DNA of 64,000 bases from Polaribacter marinus (lineage in GTDB: Bacteria > Bacteroidota > Bacteroidia > Flavobacteriales > Flavobacteriaceae): NCBI RefSeq assembly GCF_022662535.1, contig NZ_JAKQYM010000004.1, positions 1 to 64,000 of the forward strand. The letters are read 5' to 3'. The translations under genes were made by a program, and so were the position numbers. The number at the start of each line of letters is the position of its first letter. The stretch's first letter is position 1. Positions 59,169 to 64,000 of this stretch are shown here, in pieces. The notes under the pieces are model-generated. The model was not told where the DNA came from and searched no databases. It saw nothing but the letters and a program-made list of their open reading frames with translations.

Positions 59169-60383
59169 TTATCTATTTTGATTGAAGAAGCCTGATCCTA
59201 CACCTACAACACGTTCAAAGAAACTGCCAAATGGTTTGTAGTAAACAATCACTGTATATTCATTTTCAGTTTCATCAAAAGTACCATTAACTTCATTTGT
59301 ATTTACAATTCCGTCTTTCCCAACGGTTGCAAATGTGTAGTTATAAAAACCTTGTTTTAGAAGGATGCTTCCTTTGTAGGCTTTTTCTAAAGGATCATAA
59401 TTCATTCGGTTTTCATCTGTTATCTCAAAGTTGTTAAAAGCTCCAAAAACATAAATCTCTTTTTCTTTAAAAGGTTCATCAACCAAAACAGTAAAATGCA
59501 TCATTGCATAATCTGCTTCTGTGTTTGCATCTTCGGCTTCTAAAGTTCTGATGATAAATTGACCATTGATATCTGGATTGTATTTATATTCTCTGTATTC
59601 ATTATATGTAAAAGGATATATATAATGATGAAAAACATCTTTCTTTTCTACCTTTACGATGTTTAAACTGTTGTTTCTAATAAACTTACTGTCAAAATTA
59701 AAATACTCATTTCCTCCCCAAAAATTAGTTTTATTTGTGTAGGTATACTGTAGTTGATTGGGTTTGTAAAAAGTAGGTTTTAAATTGGTTATTTTTTCTT
59801 TCCAATTGTTGTTTTTTAAAACAACAACATTTATTTCTTGACCAGGGTTGTTGATTTTTATTCTTGGGTGATTTACAGAAAACTGAATGGTTTGTTGTGT
59901 ATTGATGGTTTTTGTGTTTCTGCTTCTAGATACAGAAACTCCAATTGTAGTTATGTTTTCATATAAAACAAAACGTCTTGTAAAAATAACTTCGTCATCG
60001 TCATTTAAAACTGATAAAAGATAATTTCCACTTTTATTAATTACGGTGTTTGTATTGGGTATTTTAACTGAGTAATGTGTATAATTCTGTAAAGTGTTAA
60101 AAGAATTACTTACATCTATGATGGTGTTTTGATCAAAACCATCGATGTATTGGCTCGATAATAATCTGCTTGATTTCCAATCATGAGTCATGTGCTCAAT
60201 TTTATATTGGTAATCTTTGCTGTCGGCATCTAAATCGTCAAAAGATAATTCTAAAACAGTCCCTAAAGGAACAATGGTAGAAAAATTGTTTTCTTGTAAA
60301 GGTTTTAATTGAATTGATTTTATAACCTGTGCATTAATAGAGGTAAAAAAAATTAATAAAAACAAGCTTATTTTATGAGTCAT
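59169..60383 (-). CDS. Type IX secretion system plug-domain protein (DUF5103)
   Basis: A 404-aa protein with a signal peptide (MTHKISLFLLIFFTSINAQ) and the DUF5103 layout: IKSIQLKPLQENNFSTIVPL, then LDADSKDYQYKIEHMTHDW, then VFHHYIYPFTYNEYREYKYN and a late immunoglobulin-like part EIYVFGAFNNFEITDENRMN. Proteins of this group plug the SprA translocon channel of the type IX secretion system. Its presence agrees with the T9SS-sorted protease at 51716. It lies upstream of apaG on the same strand with a 50-base gap. Confidence 0.88.
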   Translation of the reverse strand: MTHKISLFLLIFFTSINAQVIKSIQLKPLQENNFSTIVPLGTVLELSFDDLDADSKDYQYKIEHMTHDWKSSRLLSSQYIDGFDQNTIIDVSNSFNTLQNYTHYSVKIPNTNTVINKSGNYLLSVLNDDDEVIFTRRFVLYENITTIGVSVSRSRNTKTINTQQTIQFSVNHPRIKINNPGQEINVVVLKNNNWKEKITNLKPTFYKPNQLQYTYTNKTNFWGGNEYFNFDSKFIRNNSLNIVKVEKKDVFHHYIYPFTYNEYREYKYNPDINGQFIIRTLEAEDANTEADYAMMHFTVLVDEPFKEKEIYVFGAFNNFEITDENRMNYDPLEKAYKGSILLKQGFYNYTFATVGKDGIVNTNEVNGTFDETENEYTVIVYYKPFGSFFERVVGVGSGFFNQNR

Positions 60384-60593
60384 AAAGTGATTATAGTTCT
60401 TTGTAAAAATAGTGAATTTTAAACATTTAATTACTGTGCAAAAATTGTTCCTTTTTTAAAGAGAATGTTAAAATTAATGAACAAATTAAAAAGCAAAAAG
60501 GTTTTGATAATGTAATTATTTAGAATAATTATAAATAAGAATCTTTAACTAAGATAAAAGTTAAATTATATCTAAGATAATTAGCAAAAACCC

Positions 60594-60601
60594 TAAATTT
60601 G
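60594..60601 (+). promoter_or_regulatory. Promoter -7 element of the nqr operon
   Basis: TAAATTTG matches the TAnnTTTG element and lies 38 bases before the nqrA start. The region from 60384 to 60593 has no gene. Confidence 0.55.
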
Positions 60602-60639
60602 CATGATTTTTTTAAGATAACTAACAATTCCAAATTACT

Positions 60640-61989
60640 ATGTCAAAAGACATTCGTATTAAAAAAGGCTTAGATATTAAGCTTGTTGGCGCCGCAGAAA
60701 AAACAACTACAACTATTTCTTTAAGTAGTTTTTATGCAGTTAGGCCAGAAGACTTTCACGGAATTACACCTAAACTTATTGCCAGAGAAGGTACTGAAGT
60801 AAAAGCAGGAGAAGCACTTTTTTATTCAAAAAGTGACGAACGTATTTTGTTTCCTAGCCCAGTTTCTGGTAAAGTAGTAGAGATTGTCCGTGGAGCAAGG
60901 AGAAAAGTATTAGCAATGAAAATTGCAGCAGACTCAACACAAGAATATAAAGATTTCGGAACTAAAGATGCAGCAAAAATGTCTGCAGAAGAAGTTAAGG
61001 AATATTTATTTGCTTCTGGTTGTTGGCCATTTGTAAAACAACGTCCTTATGATGTTATTGCAAATCCAAATCAAGCTCCAAAAGCTATTTTTGTTTCTGC
61101 TTATGCAAGTGCACCTTTAGCAGCAGATTTAGATTTTACCTTGGCGGGTAAAGATGCAGAATTGCAAGCAGCAATTACTGCAATCTCTAAATTAACTGAA
61201 GGGAAGGTACACGTTTCTGTAGGAGCAAATTCAAATTCTCCATTATCAAGTTTATCAGGTGTAGATATTCATAAAGTATCAGGCCCACATCCATCAGGTA
61301 ATGTTGGAACTCAAATTGCAAAAATTGATCCTCTTAATAAAGGTGAAGTTGTATGGGTTTTAACTCCTCAAGATTTAGTGGTTATAGGAGCGCTTTTCTT
61401 AACAGGAAAACTAAACTTAACAAGAACTATTGCTTTAACAGGATCTAAATTTAGCAAACCTCAATATGTAACTGCTATTGCAGGAGCAATGATTGCAGAT
61501 GTAACAGCTAAAAATTTAGAAAATGATAATACAAGAATCATCAGCGGAAACGTACTTTCTGGAAAGGAAGTAAAAGAAGATGGTTTCTTAGGGTATTATG
61601 ACAATCAAATAACTGCAATTCCAGAAGGAGATGATTATGAGTTGTTTGGGTGGAATAAACCTGTTTTTAATAAAATTTCTACATCAAGAGCATTTACTTT
61701 TTCTTGGTTAACACCAAAGAAAAAATACGATCTAAACACAAATACAAATGGTGAACATAGAGCTTTTGTTGTAACAGGGGCTTATGAGCAAGTATTTCCT
61801 TTAGATATTTATCCAATGCAATTATTAAAAGCATTTATGTATAAAGATTTAGATGAAATGGAAGCTTTAGGAGGTTATGAAATAGCTCCAGAAGATTTTG
61901 CACTAACAGAATTTATTTGTGTTTCTAAACAGCCTCACCAAAAGATAATTCGTGAAGGTTTAGATTTAATGAGAGAAGAATTAGGATAA
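60640..61989 (+). CDS. nqrA: Na+-translocating NADH:quinone reductase subunit A
   Basis: A 449-aa peripheral subunit of Na+-NQR. Characteristic opening DIRIKKGLDIKLVGAAEKTT, SFYAVRPEDFHGITPKLIAR and KVSGPHPSGNVGTQIAKIDP. The full length agrees with the family. It interacts with NqrB on the cytoplasmic side and is involved in quinone reaction. First gene of the operon, 4 bases before nqrB. Confidence 0.97.
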   Translation: MSKDIRIKKGLDIKLVGAAEKTTTTISLSSFYAVRPEDFHGITPKLIAREGTEVKAGEALFYSKSDERILFPSPVSGKVVEIVRGARRKVLAMKIAADSTQEYKDFGTKDAAKMSAEEVKEYLFASGCWPFVKQRPYDVIANPNQAPKAIFVSAYASAPLAADLDFTLAGKDAELQAAITAISKLTEGKVHVSVGANSNSPLSSLSGVDIHKVSGPHPSGNVGTQIAKIDPLNKGEVVWVLTPQDLVVIGALFLTGKLNLTRTIALTGSKFSKPQYVTAIAGAMIADVTAKNLENDNTRIISGNVLSGKEVKEDGFLGYYDNQITAIPEGDDYELFGWNKPVFNKISTSRAFTFSWLTPKKKYDLNTNTNGEHRAFVVTGAYEQVFPLDIYPMQLLKAFMYKDLDEMEALGGYEIAPEDFALTEFICVSKQPHQKIIREGLDLMREELG

Positions 61990-61993
61990 GATT

Positions 61994-63193
61994 ATGGGCT
62001 TAAAACAAAATTTACATAATTTAAAAGAAAAATATAAAGGAACCAAAATGGCACCTGCGTTTAACGCAATCCATACCTTTTTATATTTACCAAATGAAGT
62101 TACTCACGGAGGAACTCATATTAAAGCAGCAGATGATTTAAAGCGTACAATGAATATTGTAATTATGGCTTTAATTCCTTGTTTGATTTTTGGAATGTTC
62201 AATGCAGGTTATCAGCATTATGCAGCTATAGATGGCTCTTTAAGAGCTGCGCCTTTAGCTAACTTTTTTACTTTAGATAATCTTTGGATTGGAGTTATAA
62301 AAGTATTACCATTAGTAATCGTTTCTTATGGAATTGGTCTTTTAGTAGAATTTATTTTCGCTGTAATAAAAGGGCATGAAGTAGAAGAAGGTTACTTAGT
62401 AACAGGAATGTTAGTTCCGTTAATTGTACCTGTAGATACTCCTTTATGGATGTTAGCTGTTGCAGTTGTTTTTGGAGTTGTAATTGGTAAAGAAGTTTTT
62501 GGAGGAACTGGAATGAATATTTTAAACCCTGCATTAACTATTAGAGCTTTCTTATTCTTTGCGTATCCTACTTGGATGTCTGGAGATAAAGTTTGGGTAT
62601 ATGACGCTGTTAATAAAGCAGGAACTGCAGATGCAATATCTGGAGAAACTATTTTAGGAAGTTATGCTCAAAACCACGAAGTTGTTTATACTCTTTGGGA
62701 TAAATTCTTCGGATTTATACCTGGTTCTATAGGAGAAACATCAACGTTTTTAATCCTTTTAGGGGCTGCCTTTTTAATTTTTACAAAAATTGGAAGTTGG
62801 AGAATTATACTTTCAACATTCTTAGGAGCGGCAGTAATGGGGTTTATTTTTAATCAAATTGTTGCAGCAGATATTATTACAGAATCTAGTAAGTTTTACG
62901 GACTGATGAATACTGTTTGGTATGAACACTTATTAATTGGTGGTTTAGCATTTGGAGCCGTATTTATGGCAACAGATCCTGTAACAGCAGCACAAACAAA
63001 TAAAGGAAAATGGATTTACGGTTTCTTAGCTGGTTTTTTAGCGATTATGATTCGTGTATTTAATCCTGCATATCCAGAAGGAGTAATGCTAGCAATATTG
63101 TTGATGAATGTTTTTGCACCAACTATAGACCATTATGTAGTTCAAGGAAACATAAAGAAAAGATTAAAACGTACTAAAGTTAAAACTGCCTAA
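61994..63193 (+). CDS. nqrB: Na+-translocating NADH:quinone reductase subunit B
   Basis: A 399-aa membrane subunit with about nine helices: GTKMAPAFNAIHTFLYLPNE at the start, the FMN-attachment region around ADAISGETILGSY (family SGAT, here SGET, keeping the Thr), and FGAVFMATDPVTAAQTNKGK. It takes part in Na+ and quinone chemistry. The change of Ala to Glu in SGET deserves notice but the acceptor Thr is kept. Confidence 0.96.
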   Translation: MGLKQNLHNLKEKYKGTKMAPAFNAIHTFLYLPNEVTHGGTHIKAADDLKRTMNIVIMALIPCLIFGMFNAGYQHYAAIDGSLRAAPLANFFTLDNLWIGVIKVLPLVIVSYGIGLLVEFIFAVIKGHEVEEGYLVTGMLVPLIVPVDTPLWMLAVAVVFGVVIGKEVFGGTGMNILNPALTIRAFLFFAYPTWMSGDKVWVYDAVNKAGTADAISGETILGSYAQNHEVVYTLWDKFFGFIPGSIGETSTFLILLGAAFLIFTKIGSWRIILSTFLGAAVMGFIFNQIVAADIITESSKFYGLMNTVWYEHLLIGGLAFGAVFMATDPVTAAQTNKGKWIYGFLAGFLAIMIRVFNPAYPEGVMLAILLMNVFAPTIDHYVVQGNIKKRLKRTKVKTA

Positions 63194-63195
63194 TT

Positions 63196-63942
63196 ATGAG
63201 TAAGAGAACAGATAGTAATGTATATACAATAGTTTTTGCTGTTGTAATGGTATTAGTTGTAGGAACATTGTTAGCAACGGTTTTCTCATTGACAAAACCA
63301 ACGATTACAACCAATCAAAAAATAGAAAAGCAACAAAACATCTTATATGCAATGGGTGTTAATGATAATGATGAAACAAGTGCAAATTTTGTTTCAACTA
63401 AAGTTGCGCAAGAAGAGTTTTCTAAATACATCAAAAAACAACTAGTTATTGAAGGGGATAAAGTTACCGAAAATGACAAAGCTTATTTAATTGATGTTAA
63501 AAAAGAACAATCAAAAGCAAAAGAAGGAAAAACAAGACGTTTAGCTCTTTTTATTGGAGAAAAAGATGGAAAAACATTTTATGTGGCTCCTATAAGAGGT
63601 AAAGGTTTATGGGATGCAATCTGGGGATATGTTTCTATGGACAAAAACATGATTGTACAAGGTGCATATTTTGATCATAAAGGAGAAACACCAGGTTTAG
63701 GAGCAAATATTAAACAACGTTTTTTTATGGACGATTTTATTGGCGAACACTTATTAGATGATAAAGGAAATTTTGCAGGAATAACTGTAGCCAAAGGAAA
63801 TAACGATCCAAAGAACGAAGATAAGATAGATAATGAGGTTGATGCAATTGCTGGAGCAACCATTACAGGTAACGGAGTATCTGCAATGATTAAATCAGAC
63901 TTAAAGCTTTATATACCTTATTTTAAAACTTTAAAAAAATAA
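63196..63942 (+). CDS. nqrC: Na+-translocating NADH:quinone reductase subunit C
   Basis: A 248-aa subunit with one N-terminal membrane helix (TIVFAVVMVLVVGTLLATVF) and a periplasmic FMN-binding domain. The covalent FMN site is DAIAGATITGNGVSAMIKSD, with the acceptor Thr in GATITG near residue 229. GKGLWDAIWGYVSMDKNM and HKGETPGLGA are also typical. It lies 2 bases after nqrB. Confidence 0.97.
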   Translation: MSKRTDSNVYTIVFAVVMVLVVGTLLATVFSLTKPTITTNQKIEKQQNILYAMGVNDNDETSANFVSTKVAQEEFSKYIKKQLVIEGDKVTENDKAYLIDVKKEQSKAKEGKTRRLALFIGEKDGKTFYVAPIRGKGLWDAIWGYVSMDKNMIVQGAYFDHKGETPGLGANIKQRFFMDDFIGEHLLDDKGNFAGITVAKGNNDPKNEDKIDNEVDAIAGATITGNGVSAMIKSDLKLYIPYFKTLKK

Positions 63943-63945
63943 TTT

Positions 63946-64000
63946 ATGGGACTTTTATCAAAAAAAGACGCAGCATTAATCACAGACCCGTTAGCAGATA
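63946..64000 (+). CDS. nqrD: Na+-translocating NADH:quinone reductase subunit D, partial
   Basis: Starts at ATG 63946, 3 bases after nqrC, and reads MGLLSKKDAALITDPLAD before the window ends. This matches the N-terminus of NqrD, a six-helix membrane subunit that with NqrE holds the central iron site. The position in the conserved order nqrA-B-C-D supports the call. Confidence 0.9.
   Translation, partial: MGLLSKKDAALITDPLAD

Overview
The window comes from a Bacteroidetes genome, most likely a marine member of the Flavobacteriaceae (relatives of Polaribacter or Tenacibaculum). It is very AT-rich and has few Shine-Dalgarno-like sites. Several promoters carry the Bacteroidetes TAnnTTTG element. 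It encodes type IX secretion parts (a plug-domain protein and a secreted protease with a C-terminal sorting domain), lipoproteins typical of the group, and the Na+-translocating NADH:quinone reductase operon.

Region 1 (1 to about 16.7 kb, with older remnants to 23.7 kb) is an array of gene cassettes, all on the + strand. They are separated by 120-400 bp imperfectly palindromic junction sites. Most cassettes start just after a GTT and end with a sequence complementary to their own start (for example GTTATGCCAC and GTGGCATAAC). This is the geometry expected of cassettes that circularise, as in integrons, but the cores deviate from the classical attC consensus and no integrase is visible. Cargo includes Ada-like DNA repair, two DUF1203 paralogues, a Crp/PfpI/ACT/SMR group, an acyltransferase, an ADP-ribosylglycohydrolase, a four-gene DarT/macrodomain cassette, and several unknown membrane proteins or lipoproteins.

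Region 2 (16.7-18.7 kb) is a compact four-gene minus-strand module (251-aa protein, DUF5675, two tiny membrane proteins). It faces a 67-aa protein preceded by four 11-bp iterons. Relics of the module lie at 8.6-8.8 kb and 23.8-24.1 kb, and its terminator end is embedded in many cassette junctions.

Region 3 (19-23.5 kb) holds a DUF6090 gene and a MarR-controlled operon: an MFS transporter broken by one stop codon, a haem-type membrane protein and a siderophore-interacting flavoprotein.

Region 4 (24.1-30.1 kb) is a minus-strand heavy-metal efflux operon: a His-rich protein, a CzcA pump fused to a TolC-like channel, and the periplasmic adaptor.

Region 5 (30.3-34.5 kb) is an aromatic amino acid operon (prephenate dehydratase, aminotransferase, prephenate dehydrogenase, DAHP synthase-chorismate mutase). 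It is preceded by a leader peptide with alternating Phe and Tyr codons, a strong terminator and a competing antiterminator, which is a ribosome-mediated attenuator.

Region 6 (34.6-64 kb) is core chromosome: rsgA, dtd, tatD-like, tcdA, YceI, two DUF3857 proteins, an Lrp/PLP lyase/NhaC group, porin, rnhB, nucleoid protein, lipB, a T9SS metalloprotease, pruA, NRDE, a DUF3667 gene lacking a normal start codon, apaG, a T9SS plug protein, and nqrABC with the start of nqrD.
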